DNA of 64,000 bases from Bog-950 sp046329515 (lineage in GTDB: Bacteria; Bacteroidota; Bacteroidia; Chitinophagales; LD1): positions 868,001 to 932,000 of the forward strand of contig JAXLUM010000002.1 of the NCBI GenBank assembly GCA_046329515.1, given 5' to 3'. A program made the translations under genes and the position numbers. Shown piece by piece: positions 35,721-44,509 of this stretch. Under the pieces are notes generated by a model that saw only the letters and a program-made list of their open reading frames with translations, searched no databases and had not been told where the DNA came from. Position 1 is the first letter of the stretch, and each line of letters opens with the position of its first letter.

Positions 35721-36562
35721 GTAAGAAAGTAGTTTTAATAACAGGCGCAACTGCGGGTATTGGTAAACAAACCGCATTAGAATTAGCTAAACGGGGCATG
35801 ACGGTTCATTTTATAGCACGCGACGCTGCGAAGGCTGAAGAAATGAAAAAGGAACTGATTGCTGCCGGCTCTACAGAAACAAACTATTTTCTTGCAGACT
35901 TTTCTTCTCAGAAGTCAATTCGCGAAGCGGCTAAACAGATTAGAGCGGCGCTACCGCTTATTGATGTGTTGATTAACAACGCCGGTGGGGTAAACTCTGA
36001 CTTTGCATTAACTGAAGACGGATTAGAAAAAACCATTGCCACCAATCACTTCGCTTATTTCCTGTTGACTAACCTATTGCTGGACCTGGTTAAGAAGTCG
36101 GACCATGCCCGCATAATAAATGTGGCATCGGGCTCGCATTACCAGGGCAGCATAAACTTTGATTCGTTTACGCAGGACAAAGGACATTTTATTATGAAGG
36201 CCTATGCACAAAGCAAATTGGCCAATGTTCTTTTTACCAATGAGTTGGCGCGCCGTTTAAGTGGTACACAGGTAACTGTAAACAGCCTGCACCCCGGTAT
36301 GGTGGTTACTAAAATAGGCGACAAAAACACTAACGGCCTCGCTTCTTTTGTGTGGAACCTTGCCACTAAGATTGGTGGTATTAAGGTGGAGAAGGGAGCT
36401 GAAACATCTGTTTTTTTGGCTACTTCCGACAAGGTGAAAGGCGTTACCGGAAAGTACTTTGATAAGAGCAAAGAAAAAACCCCAAGCAAGCTTGCGCTTG
36501 ATGTTAAGCTGCAAAAACAACTGTGGGAAGTAAGTGAAAGGCTGTGTCCCCTTAATGCCTGA
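35717..36562 (+). CDS. Short-chain dehydrogenase (retinol dehydrogenase-like)
   Basis: A 281-residue SDR from ATG at 35717, which overlaps the selD stop. The NADP motif is TGATAGIGKQTA, then NNAGG, NVASGSHYQG and the catalytic YAQSKLANVLF (YxxxK). TVNSLHPGMVVT follows. The arrangement is that of retinol-dehydrogenase-like SDRs acting on hydrophobic alcohols or aldehydes. Translational coupling to selD suggests one transcript, although no selenium role for the SDR is known. Confidence 0.9.
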   Translation: MSKKVVLITGATAGIGKQTALELAKRGMTVHFIARDAAKAEEMKKELIAAGSTETNYFLADFSSQKSIREAAKQIRAALPLIDVLINNAGGVNSDFALTEDGLEKTIATNHFAYFLLTNLLLDLVKKSDHARIINVASGSHYQGSINFDSFTQDKGHFIMKAYAQSKLANVLFTNELARRLSGTQVTVNSLHPGMVVTKIGDKNTNGLASFVWNLATKIGGIKVEKGAETSVFLATSDKVKGVTGKYFDKSKEKTPSKLALDVKLQKQLWEVSERLCPLNA

Positions 36563-36610
36563 TATAACTGATATAAAATCTGCATATTAGCCAACACAAC
36601 ACAGCGGTTA

Positions 36611-37207
36611 ATGATTTTGGTTGGCTTCCTTCTTGGCTTTTTGGGTTACCTGCCTTTGGGCAATATAAACCTTGCTGTTGTGCAGGTAGCCGTTTCTGAA
36701 AGCCGCCGTACCCTTTGGTCTTTTATTTTGTTTGTTGCGTTTATGGAGTTTGTGTACTGCTTTGCGTGCATGATGGGTATGAACTACCTGGTAGAGCAGA
36801 AAGAACTGATGACGGGTTTAAAGTGGATATCAGTAGCGCTGTTTATAGCGCTGGGCCTGCTTACCATTTTTCAAAAACAGGGTAACGAAAAAGGCACGGT
36901 TTCACCCGGCATGGCTAAAGGCATTTTTGTGGCCATTTTTAATCCCTTACAACTTCCGTTTTGGTTAATATGGGGAATGATGGTGCTAAAGAATAAATGG
37001 GTGGCGAATGAAACCGCCTCCATTGCCATATTCAGTTTGCTTTGCGCTTTTGGTACAATTGCGGTTTTGGTAATGTATGCCGAGGGTGGAAAAAAGCTGG
37101 TAGAGAAACTGAAGCTGAATCAAAACGTCATTAATCGTTCAATCGGGATTTTCCTGATTGGGCTGGCTGTTTACCAGGCAATCAGCATTGTTTATTTCCC
37201 TTCCTGA
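36611..37207 (+). CDS. LysE-family transporter
   Basis: A 198-residue membrane protein with six helices and the family start GFLLGFLGYLPLGNINLAVVQVA. The second half has FNPLQLPFWLIWGMM. LysE/RhtB proteins export amino acids; the substrate is not predictable. It closes the adk-to-LysE run. Its 3' end overlaps a convergent small membrane-protein gene by 16 bases. Confidence 0.85.
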   Translation: MILVGFLLGFLGYLPLGNINLAVVQVAVSESRRTLWSFILFVAFMEFVYCFACMMGMNYLVEQKELMTGLKWISVALFIALGLLTIFQKQGNEKGTVSPGMAKGIFVAIFNPLQLPFWLIWGMMVLKNKWVANETASIAIFSLLCAFGTIAVLVMYAEGGKKLVEKLKLNQNVINRSIGIFLIGLAVYQAISIVYFPS

Positions 37208-37443
37208 TTCTTTTCGGCTTCCTGACTTTGTTTCTCGGCATTGCGCGCATCCATCATATCGCGGAATTTGCGTTGCCCTCTCACATTGTTCCAAATTAAA
37301 ACACAGAACAAGCCGCAGAATAAAGGAAAGTAGGCATGATTATCAAAAACGCCTAAGCGTATAAAATTTACTATGCCCACAATAAAGGAAACTACTGCAG
37401 CTATTATCCACGCTTTTTCCAGGTATGTCAAAAAAGAATTCAT
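37192..37443 (-). CDS. Small two-helix membrane protein
   Basis: An 83-residue protein from ATG at 37443. Two hydrophobic segments (WIIAAVVSFIVGIVNFI and FPLFCGLFCVLIW) are followed by a charged tail (GQRKFRDMMDARNAEKQSQEAEKNQ). Similar small membrane proteins of unknown role occur in Bacteroidota. A longer frame from 37515 crosses the terminator of the upstream gene and is rejected. Confidence 0.65.
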   Translation of the reverse strand: MNSFLTYLEKAWIIAAVVSFIVGIVNFIRLGVFDNHAYFPLFCGLFCVLIWNNVRGQRKFRDMMDARNAEKQSQEAEKNQEGK

Positions 37444-37480
37444 GAAGGCAAAGGTAACGCATTCAGTAATAATTAATTTA

Positions 37481-37512
37481 AAATAAAAGCCCCGCTTCCT
37501 AAGAAGCAGGGC
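37481..37512 (-). terminator. Intrinsic terminator after the DUF4382 gene
   Basis: On the minus strand, a ten-base stem (37503-37512 pairing with 37489-37498, one mismatch) with loop TTAG is followed by TTTTATTT. It lies 25 bases after the stop at 37537. Confidence 0.88.
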
Positions 37513-37536
37513 CACGGTTGGTTAGAGAAAACGAAC

Positions 37537-38406
37537 CTACAGAACCACTAATCCGAGGTTTGTCGTTTGACCTGCCACTACATTAACGTTAGAAATTGTT
37601 TTGGTGTTTAATAGAGGTAAAACCGGATCTACCTGCACACTATAACTACCGGCGGCAACGGCCATTATATTAAAGTTGCCGCTTAAGTCGGTTACTGAAC
37701 AAACGCTTCCGACATTTGAGCCACTAACACAAACAAAGGCCATACCTGCTGAACCTACACTGCCTGAAACACTGCCACCTAAAGAGCCGTTTACAGTAAC
37801 GGAACCACTTCCGCTGCCTGAACCGCCAACAGTAATTCCGCCATTTACACTACCATTTCCTATGCCGCTTGCACTTCCGCTACTGGCGGCATCAACTATT
37901 AAGCGTATGGTGGGCTGCAGTTGAAAAGAGCTTGTTCCCATAGCTACTACAGATTGAGCAGCGTCAAAATCTATGGTCCAGCTATAACTGCCACCGGCTT
38001 CCACGTGGTTATTTAGCGCTACGGTAAGGCCAGAGGCTGCACTACCACTCATATCAATAGCCTGCGATTGGCCGTTAACAACAATACTGTTTCCTGACCC
38101 AAGCACCAGTCTTATCTGATCTACCTGCCCTTGAGGAATATCTCCCTCAGCAACTACTGTAGTTTGTCCGTTTACATATTGAAGAATATTAATGCTTCCT
38201 GCTGATGAGTTTAACATTACCCAACCCGAAGCCTGCGTATGTATTTCCACCCCTTTAATGTCTATATATAGAGCATCGAACGCAGCAGGGGCATCAGTTA
38301 GTTTAAAGGTTACGTGTGCCGCATCCTTTTGCGCCTTTTCTTTACAACCTGTTAATATAAGTAGCAGTGCGCCTGCCGCTGTAAGCAACAACTTTATCGA
38401 TTTCAT
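37537..38406 (-). CDS. DUF4382 lipoprotein with Gly/Ser-rich linker and carboxypeptidase-regulatory-like end
   Basis: A 289-residue protein. Lipobox LILTGC gives Cys21. Residues about 30-170 form a DUF4382 domain (FKLTDAPAAFDALYIDIKGVEIH, here residues 33-55). Residues about 175-225 are low-complexity Gly, Ser, Val and Asn (GNGSVNGGITVGGSGSGSGS). The end (AGSYSVQVDPVLP) looks like a small beta regulatory domain. A free-standing gene with its own terminator; the function of the family is unknown. Confidence 0.88.
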   Translation of the reverse strand: MKSIKLLLTAAGALLLILTGCKEKAQKDAAHVTFKLTDAPAAFDALYIDIKGVEIHTQASGWVMLNSSAGSINILQYVNGQTTVVAEGDIPQGQVDQIRLVLGSGNSIVVNGQSQAIDMSGSAASGLTVALNNHVEAGGSYSWTIDFDAAQSVVAMGTSSFQLQPTIRLIVDAASSGSASGIGNGSVNGGITVGGSGSGSGSVTVNGSLGGSVSGSVGSAGMAFVCVSGSNVGSVCSVTDLSGNFNIMAVAAGSYSVQVDPVLPLLNTKTISNVNVVAGQTTNLGLVVL

Positions 38407-38556
38407 ATTTTCTGTTTTCGTTAATTAATAGAATAGCATTAGCGCTGTAACAACAACGTCTTATAAAGGGGTAACGCGCTGTGTTTTTGTCTTAGTATTA
38501 AATTCTGCCCGAAAAAATTTGTAGTAACTTGATTGTGTTGTTAAATCAGCAGCTTC

Positions 38557-39129
38557 TTATTGTATTTCGCTGGTTTTAACTTTAATTTTTCCTGTGATGT
38601 TCTTAATCACGTAGTCGGAAAAGTTTTCGTTAGCGGTCATTCCATTGCCGTAAATTATTTCATCGGCAGTGGTAATTTTAACGAATGTGTTGGAGTAAAT
38701 AATTTTACGGTCTTCGTCCCAAATCAACTCATCCGTATTCAGCTTCTCTCCTTTAACGTTTACAACCACAACGCTATCGCGTGCGGTCATTTCTTTGCTA
38801 TTCTCAACAGCCGTGGCGTAACGGGCAGTAAGGGTGCTTTCTGTTTTGCCGTCCTGCGCATAAAAATCTATACGAATGCCATCTGTAAACTCAAGGTAAG
38901 GTTTAGCGGTATTGTGGCGGGTAACGTGCTTGCCCTGGGCTTTAATACGCACTATGCCTTTGTCGGAATAATTAATAACCACGTTGTCGCCGCTTTCAAT
39001 ATTTACGTTTGCCCGCGATGTAATGAGTTTTGCTTCTTCAAGGCTATTGTTACAGGAGGTAAGCCCCAGAAGTGTGCAAAATAATGCAGCAATAAAAAAA
39101 GAGATGTGTATGGGTGATTGTAGAATCAC
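38557..39129 (-). CDS. lptC: LPS transport protein LptC (lipoprotein form)
   Basis: A 190-residue protein. The N-terminal hydrophobic segment ends LGLTSC, a lipobox, so the protein is lipid-anchored as in many Bacteroidota LptC. The beta-jellyroll pattern follows: GIVRIKAQGKHVTRH, LEFTDGIRIDFYAQDG, LTARYATAVENSKEMTARDSVVVVN and LNTDELIWDEDRKIIYSN. LptC joins the LptB2FG extractor to the periplasmic bridge for LPS export. It is the last gene of the CapA-coaX-barrel-lptC series. Confidence 0.9.
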   Translation of the reverse strand: MILQSPIHISFFIAALFCTLLGLTSCNNSLEEAKLITSRANVNIESGDNVVINYSDKGIVRIKAQGKHVTRHNTAKPYLEFTDGIRIDFYAQDGKTESTLTARYATAVENSKEMTARDSVVVVNVKGEKLNTDELIWDEDRKIIYSNTFVKITTADEIIYGNGMTANENFSDYVIKNITGKIKVKTSEIQ

Positions 39130-39152
39130 ACTGCTGCGTATTAGTGGCAGAA

Positions 39153-40493
39153 TTAATCGAACTTACGCTTAACAAACCAATCGTAATCGTTAAGCACAAA
39201 GCCAAACGTAAAACGGTAATAGTTTTCGCGGATAGCTGCAGCATCAGGGGCAATGCGGCTACCGAAGTTGCCGGTAAGGTTTAAAGAACCACGGAAAAAC
39301 TTAGTTGCTTTAAGCGGGAAACCTAAGCCAATTGTAGCGCCGGCATCGCTAAGATTTTTGCCGTTGTAAAGCACTTCGCTTTTGCCATAGTATCCGCCAA
39401 GGCGGTATTGCACGCGGGCCAGGTAATTGCGCAGGTCATCAAACTTAGGGGTTATTTGTGCACCGAAACTAACTCTCCAGCTATCACCTAACTTATCGCT
39501 GTTTAACGGCGATTTGTACGAACTCCAGTTTGCATAACGAAAGTCTACACCTGCCAACCAAAACAATTCGTTGCCAAACATTACACCGCCGCCAACATTC
39601 ATAGGCAGGGACACTTTGCTTTTAACCCCGGCACTAATTTGCGGGGTATCAACAGCAATTAAACCTGAGGTTGATGAAACCACAAAACGCTCCCAACGGC
39701 TGCTTACGTTTGCATTCATTTTTACGCCGCCTGAGCCATAAGCGCCAAGCATTATAAAAATATCACCACGCGGGTCAAGTGAATCTGAGTTGTGATAAAT
39801 ACGGTGTTGGTATTGCAGGCCTACATTGTAGTTAAAGCTGCTTATACCCATGTTGGTTACATTACGGGTGTTGAAGGATAAGGCACTGTCAGGAAAAGAT
39901 AGGGCGCGCTCGTAATCAATTTTACCAAACAGGTACGCCAGGTTTACACCAATAGAGAAGCCTTTTATTTTATAAGCACCACCTAAGTAAGCCTGGTATA
40001 AAGAGCCTTTGCCGGCCTGAGCAAGGCGGTAGTTGCCCAAAACAGAGTCGGTAACATCCTGTATAAAGGTGTAATTGCTGTTGCTGTAAGGAACCAGGCC
40101 AATACTTAATCCCCACTTATCAGGCCGTGGTGAAAATGCCAGTGCAAGGTGATTAATGTTTCCCGTAAAAGCGCGGTAGGTAGAGTCGCCTGTTACAATA
40201 TTAGAACCATCCAGGTTTACACCCAACTCTATAGCTGTGCGGTTAATGTTAGCATACGATGCCGGGTTGGCAAAGTTGATATACATGTAGGAGGAGTAAG
40301 GAGCCGCGAGCTCGCCCATGCCTTTATTAGCTGAAATAACAGATGGGCGGATGTAACCCAAACCGAAACGCGAATAAGGAGATGCTGACTGAGCATTGGC
40401 GCTGTTAATGGCTAATACAAACAGCAATGCAGGCAGCAATGCTGAAAAAAGTTTAGCGCTAAGCGGTTTACTGTTATTGTGATTAGAGGACAA
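39153..40493 (-). CDS. Outer-membrane beta-barrel protein
   Basis: A 446-residue protein with a signal peptide (ending NSANAQS). Mature start SPYSRFGLGY, then alternating aromatic/hydrophobic strands and GISSFNYNVGLQYQHRIYHN, ending FTFGFVLNDYDWFVKRKFD with a C-terminal aromatic, as expected for a barrel. Such proteins are often found next to coaX and lptC in Bacteroidota; the specific role is unknown. It follows coaX by two bases. Confidence 0.85.
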   Translation of the reverse strand: MSSNHNNSKPLSAKLFSALLPALLFVLAINSANAQSASPYSRFGLGYIRPSVISANKGMGELAAPYSSYMYINFANPASYANINRTAIELGVNLDGSNIVTGDSTYRAFTGNINHLALAFSPRPDKWGLSIGLVPYSNSNYTFIQDVTDSVLGNYRLAQAGKGSLYQAYLGGAYKIKGFSIGVNLAYLFGKIDYERALSFPDSALSFNTRNVTNMGISSFNYNVGLQYQHRIYHNSDSLDPRGDIFIMLGAYGSGGVKMNANVSSRWERFVVSSTSGLIAVDTPQISAGVKSKVSLPMNVGGGVMFGNELFWLAGVDFRYANWSSYKSPLNSDKLGDSWRVSFGAQITPKFDDLRNYLARVQYRLGGYYGKSEVLYNGKNLSDAGATIGLGFPLKATKFFRGSLNLTGNFGSRIAPDAAAIRENYYRFTFGFVLNDYDWFVKRKFD

Positions 40494-40495
40494 CC

Positions 40496-41209
40496 TTAAC
40501 TATTAAAATTCAAAATTTCGTTCAGCCCTTCCAAAACCAAGTAAGGGCGGGCAAATATCTCACTTTTGATGAGAGTGGCAAATAAAGCAGCATCGCCGCC
40601 CGTAGTTACCACCTTTAGCCTGCCTAAACGGTCTTCATATTCTTTTATTATACCGTTTACCTCATGTTTTATGCCGTGTATTACCCCGCTTAGCATGCTT
40701 CCTGCAGTATCGGTTCCGGTAAGTGCATAAGCGCTGTATTGCATGGGGTCAATAAGGGGCAATTTAGCTGTATAACTGTTCATTGCCCTAAAGCGCATCA
40801 TCATTCCCGGCGAAATGGCCCCGCCGGGGTAATTGTTTTCTGCAGTTACAATATCATAGGTTATACAGGTGCCAAAATCAATTTTCAGCACATTTTCGTT
40901 GGGGAAAGCAGCGTGTGCTGCCACTGCCCCGGCTATACGGTCGGCCCCTAAGGTTTCGGGTGTTTTATATAGAATTTTAACAGGCAGCTTTAGGTCGGCA
41001 GCAAGAAAAAGCGTTTTAACTTTCTTTTCCTGCAATAGCTGTTCAACCTCACCATTGCTACCGGTTTTGGAAATAATAGCTCGTTTAACCTTCGAGCCGA
41101 TAAGAATTTCTTGCAATTTGCCGGGGTCGGTAAATACCTCTTTCAGCTCTTTTTTTTCAAACAGGGCAAATTTTGAATTGGTATTTCCTATATCTATTGC
41201 CAGGTTCAT
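40496..41209 (-). CDS. coaX: Type III pantothenate kinase
   Basis: A 237-residue ASKHA-fold enzyme phosphorylating pantothenate, the first step of coenzyme A synthesis. Motifs: AIDIGNTNSKFALF (phosphate 1), ETLGADRIAGAVAA and KIDFGTCITYDIV (phosphate 2), GGAISPGMMMRFRAM and TGGDAALFA. Its ATG overlaps the stop of the CapA-like gene by four bases, so translation is coupled. Confidence 0.95.
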   Translation of the reverse strand: MNLAIDIGNTNSKFALFEKKELKEVFTDPGKLQEILIGSKVKRAIISKTGSNGEVEQLLQEKKVKTLFLAADLKLPVKILYKTPETLGADRIAGAVAAHAAFPNENVLKIDFGTCITYDIVTAENNYPGGAISPGMMMRFRAMNSYTAKLPLIDPMQYSAYALTGTDTAGSMLSGVIHGIKHEVNGIIKEYEDRLGRLKVVTTGGDAALFATLIKSEIFARPYLVLEGLNEILNFNS

Positions 41210-43755
41210 TTGTCTAACACCCGTTTGCCGTCAATATACTTAACTATAAAGCTGCTTTTATATCGCGGCAGTATTTGGGCCTTCCAGTAGTTTTCACAGT
41301 CGCTGTAGTCCTTATAGCGGCCCAGCAAATACTTATAAAGGCTGTCTTCCTCGTACACTTCGTACCCCTTTAGGTGGGTGTAGTAGTTAGTGTCAAGCGG
41401 TATATACTTCTTAAGCGCGTAAAACTGAATGCGGTAAAAAGTATCGGTTACAAGGTGCATCCCTTTTTCTTCCAGCTTTTTAATTTCTTCACCCAACTCC
41501 AACTTGTTGGTGTTTGCAATAGTAGTAGTGCCTTTGCTTGATGTTATGGCATCAGGCCCGCCTTGCTTTTCGTTGGGGTCAATGGCCTTGGCCTTTTTAG
41601 GTTGACCGGCATAGGTTTGGTCGGCTAGCTCATACTTGTTGCCTTCGGTGTGGTAATTGGTATTTGCCGCCTTGTTTTTCTTTTCTTCTTCGGCTGCTAT
41701 TTGTTGTGCCTTGCGTTTGCGCTCTTCCTCTTCTTCAGCCGCAGTTAAGGTTTTCTTTTTATTGTTTGCTTCCTCTTCTGCAATGGTGTTTACCGCTTTG
41801 TTTTTAGAGGGCTCTTCAGTAACAGGGGTTACAGCCTTGGCAGATTTGTTTTCAGTAGTGGGCTCAGTTGCGGTGTTTGCTTTTGGTGTAGCGCCTGAAT
41901 TGTTTTCTGAATTAACTACCCCGGGCAGAGGAGCTTTGTTTTCAGCTACTGTATTAGCCACTTCTTTGCTTTGCGTTACTTCTTTAGTGGTAGCATTGTT
42001 CTCTACTGTTTTGTTGGCTATAGTTACAGGATTGTTTGCCGTGGTTGACGGACTTTCGGCCTGTTTGGTTGTAGTTATAGGGTTGTCAGCTTGTTTGTTT
42101 GTTGTCACTGTACCTTCAGCCGACTTAATTGCGTTGGTGTTGCTACCCGCTACGGGAACCGAATTTGTTGGTGCACTGTTTTTGTTGGCTCCGACAGTGT
42201 TCGCATTTGTCGTAACTGTGTTATTTGTTGTGCCGGAATTAACTCCGTTATTGCCTGACGACTTTTCCGTACTTACAAATGTTTGTTCTGCCTTATCTTT
42301 TTCCTTGTTGTAGGCAGTATTGCTTCCGCTAGCCGTGGTGGTTTTTATGGTTAGCGTGTTTGATTTTTCATTGGGCTTAACGTCATCATAAATAACGGCC
42401 AGTGATGGCGGGTTGTTTGAACCCGACGTTGCCACAGGTAAAGTAGGGGCGTCAGTAGGTGCAATGTTTTCCTTGCGGGTTTGATTGTATTTGTTGTTCA
42501 GGGCAGCATTCGTCAGGTCAATGGTCTCCATCACATTGTTGCAGGCCATTTCCGTCATGTTATACTGTATTTCATCGGCAGTGCTGCCCAACAGTTTACG
42601 CACTTCATAGGCCCCGTTAATTACCCTGCGCTTTTCGATGTAAGGGAGGTTAGGCAGAATATCGCCGTTCTCTACAGCAGAGCAGGCCAGAGAGTACACC
42701 GAAATTTTACCCGATACGCTGTTAGTGTCGTAATAGGTGTAAACCGGTATCACCCCCCAATCGCCCAGGTTAACATCCCCGGTGAAGTTGTTTTTCTTAA
42801 TCTCCAGGTCAATTACATAACCGTTGCGGTTTTTAATTTCTTCATTGCTGCCTATAAGGTTGCCCAGCGAATAAGCTACAATGCCCTCCTTCTGTGTGCC
42901 GTTGCTGTTATAGCTCATGTAATCAAGCCGCATAGGTGTGTTGGGATGTGTGCCGACTACCATATTGGCACCTTGCTGAAAACAGAATTGCGCCAGCTCC
43001 ATTTGATCGTAGGAGGGAATGCTTTGGTTGTTTGCTCCCCAATCGATATAAACTATAGTAAAGTCCGGTTTGTTGGCCCGTGCCATGCGCATGTCGCGCT
43101 CAATGGCGTTGCGGTCTATTTCATTAATCACAAAATCGCGTGAAATAGAGGGGCGCTTACCTATGTTGCCGTAGTTAAGTATAGCAATGCGGAAGCCTTT
43201 CTTATTAATGATTAAAGGGTAATTGCCCGTGCGCTGAAAATTATCAGCAAAGGCCCCGGTATGATACATGCCGAAATCATAAAGCATGTCGCGCGTGCGT
43301 TTCATACTGGTACGGTCAACATTAGCAGTGTGCAGGTTGGCATGCATTACCGCGCTAATACCCGAGTATTTAAGGGCAAGTGCAAATTCATCGGGCGAGG
43401 AATACATGTTCTTTACATCTCCGCCGAAAGAGGTTTTAAGGTTGGCTATGGTAATATCGCCCAGCCCTAAAATGGGCTGAATGTATTTAAGTTCATTGCG
43501 GAAGTTGTACTTGCCGGTTTTGTTATCGTAAGCATAATCAACGTGTCTTTCGGTTTGGTACACATTGCCGGCAATCATCAGGTGTAGCACACGGTTGGAG
43601 TCAACGTTTTGTTGAGGGCCGTCATCAACCATTTTGTTTTTTAAAAGCCGCTGCTTAAAATGTATAATAGACTCTGCCCCTTCCTCCTGCGCAAATACAG
43701 TAAGGCAGGCGAACACCAATAAAACAAAAACGGTAAAGTGTTTAAATACGTTCAT
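41206..43755 (-). CDS. CapA-like metallophosphatase with long low-complexity linker and C-terminal SPOR-like domain
   Basis: An 849-residue secreted protein (signal peptide ends VFAQ). Residues about 55-385 match CapA/PgsA poly-gamma-glutamate-type enzymes: HLMIAGNVYQTERHVDYAY, LGDITIANLKT, VIYIDWGANNQSIPS (here VYIDWG), GANMVVGTHPNTPM and VAYSLGNLIGS. Residues about 425-700 are Asn, Thr, Lys and Glu-rich. The last 80 residues (YRIQFYALKKYIP to SSFIVKYIDGKRVLDK) resemble a SPOR peptidoglycan-binding domain. It heads the coaX-lptC operon. The catalytic Asp/His set cannot be fully checked by eye. Confidence 0.8.
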   Translation of the reverse strand: MNVFKHFTVFVLLVFACLTVFAQEEGAESIIHFKQRLLKNKMVDDGPQQNVDSNRVLHLMIAGNVYQTERHVDYAYDNKTGKYNFRNELKYIQPILGLGDITIANLKTSFGGDVKNMYSSPDEFALALKYSGISAVMHANLHTANVDRTSMKRTRDMLYDFGMYHTGAFADNFQRTGNYPLIINKKGFRIAILNYGNIGKRPSISRDFVINEIDRNAIERDMRMARANKPDFTIVYIDWGANNQSIPSYDQMELAQFCFQQGANMVVGTHPNTPMRLDYMSYNSNGTQKEGIVAYSLGNLIGSNEEIKNRNGYVIDLEIKKNNFTGDVNLGDWGVIPVYTYYDTNSVSGKISVYSLACSAVENGDILPNLPYIEKRRVINGAYEVRKLLGSTADEIQYNMTEMACNNVMETIDLTNAALNNKYNQTRKENIAPTDAPTLPVATSGSNNPPSLAVIYDDVKPNEKSNTLTIKTTTASGSNTAYNKEKDKAEQTFVSTEKSSGNNGVNSGTTNNTVTTNANTVGANKNSAPTNSVPVAGSNTNAIKSAEGTVTTNKQADNPITTTKQAESPSTTANNPVTIANKTVENNATTKEVTQSKEVANTVAENKAPLPGVVNSENNSGATPKANTATEPTTENKSAKAVTPVTEEPSKNKAVNTIAEEEANNKKKTLTAAEEEEERKRKAQQIAAEEEKKNKAANTNYHTEGNKYELADQTYAGQPKKAKAIDPNEKQGGPDAITSSKGTTTIANTNKLELGEEIKKLEEKGMHLVTDTFYRIQFYALKKYIPLDTNYYTHLKGYEVYEEDSLYKYLLGRYKDYSDCENYWKAQILPRYKSSFIVKYIDGKRVLDK

Positions 43756-43758
43756 TCT

Positions 43759-44418
43759 TTATTTCAAAATTTCTTCGTTCTCATAAATCCGCGCCCCCTT
43801 TGTGCCCTTTTGGCTTTCAGCAAGCATACGGCGCGCTAAAAGGTCAACAGGTGTTCCCCTATACTTTCTTAAAGGGCCTGCAAATAGAAACGAAAATTTC
43901 TCGGCTACAAATCTGCCAACCGCTTCACCCGCTCTTTTTTCTTTTCTATTGCCCAGTAATATGGAGGGCCGGAAGATGAGCAGGCTTTCGAATTTTAACT
44001 TTTTCAGCGCTTCTTCCAACTTTCCCTTAACCCGGCTATAAAAAACAGCGGAATGGGAATCGGCCCCTAAAGACGAAACAAGGATGAATTTAGTGGCGCC
44101 ATTCCACAAAGCTATTTCGGCAATTTGTAAAGGGTAATAATAATCTACCTTTTTAAAGGCCGCCTGGCTTCCTGCTTTGCCAATGGTGGTGCCAATACAG
44201 CAGAAAACATCATCCGCTTTAATTTCAGCTTCATAATCTTTAATGCGGTCAAAATCAACTACAAGCTGGTTCAACTTTGGGTGCTTAAGTGCTATACCCT
44301 TTCGTACAAGTATTGTAACAGCGCTATAGTACGATGACTCAAGCAATACGCTTAAACACTGTTCTCCCACAAGTCCGCTTGCCCCAAGTAACAGGGCGGT
44401 TTTACTGTCCTTTGCCAC
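43759..44418 (-). CDS. NAD(P)-binding atypical SDR (HTATIP2-like)
   Basis: A 219-residue Rossmann protein. The nucleotide motif is LLGASGLVGEQCL; later blocks are VFCCIGTTIGKAG, KVDYYYPLQIAEIA and FILVSSLGADSHS with YSRVKGKLEEAL, the arrangement of the HTATIP2/YwnB group of nucleoside-diphosphate-sugar-epimerase-like proteins. The reaction is unknown. It is three bases upstream of the CapA-like gene and probably begins the operon. Confidence 0.85.
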   Translation of the reverse strand: MAKDSKTALLLGASGLVGEQCLSVLLESSYYSAVTILVRKGIALKHPKLNQLVVDFDRIKDYEAEIKADDVFCCIGTTIGKAGSQAAFKKVDYYYPLQIAEIALWNGATKFILVSSLGADSHSAVFYSRVKGKLEEALKKLKFESLLIFRPSILLGNRKEKRAGEAVGRFVAEKFSFLFAGPLRKYRGTPVDLLARRMLAESQKGTKGARIYENEEILK

Positions 44419-44509
44419 AGTTTCAAAAATAGAGAAACACCAATGGCATAAGGGGTATCTAATTCACAACAAATCTAAAACTGACCTAAAAGGCTATACT
44501 TGCATTGCA

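Noticed and set aside
37404..37412. TTATCCACG, DnaA-box-like
   Set aside because: One mismatch and located inside a coding sequence; expected by chance.
38560..39084. 174-residue plus-strand open frame
   Set aside because: Antisense to lptC.
41657..42313. 218-residue open frame on the plus strand
   Set aside because: Antisense to the Asn/Thr-rich low-complexity linker of the CapA-like gene; no family match.
42481..43143. 220-residue open frame on the plus strand
   Set aside because: Antisense of the CapA domain, which has clear homology on the minus strand.
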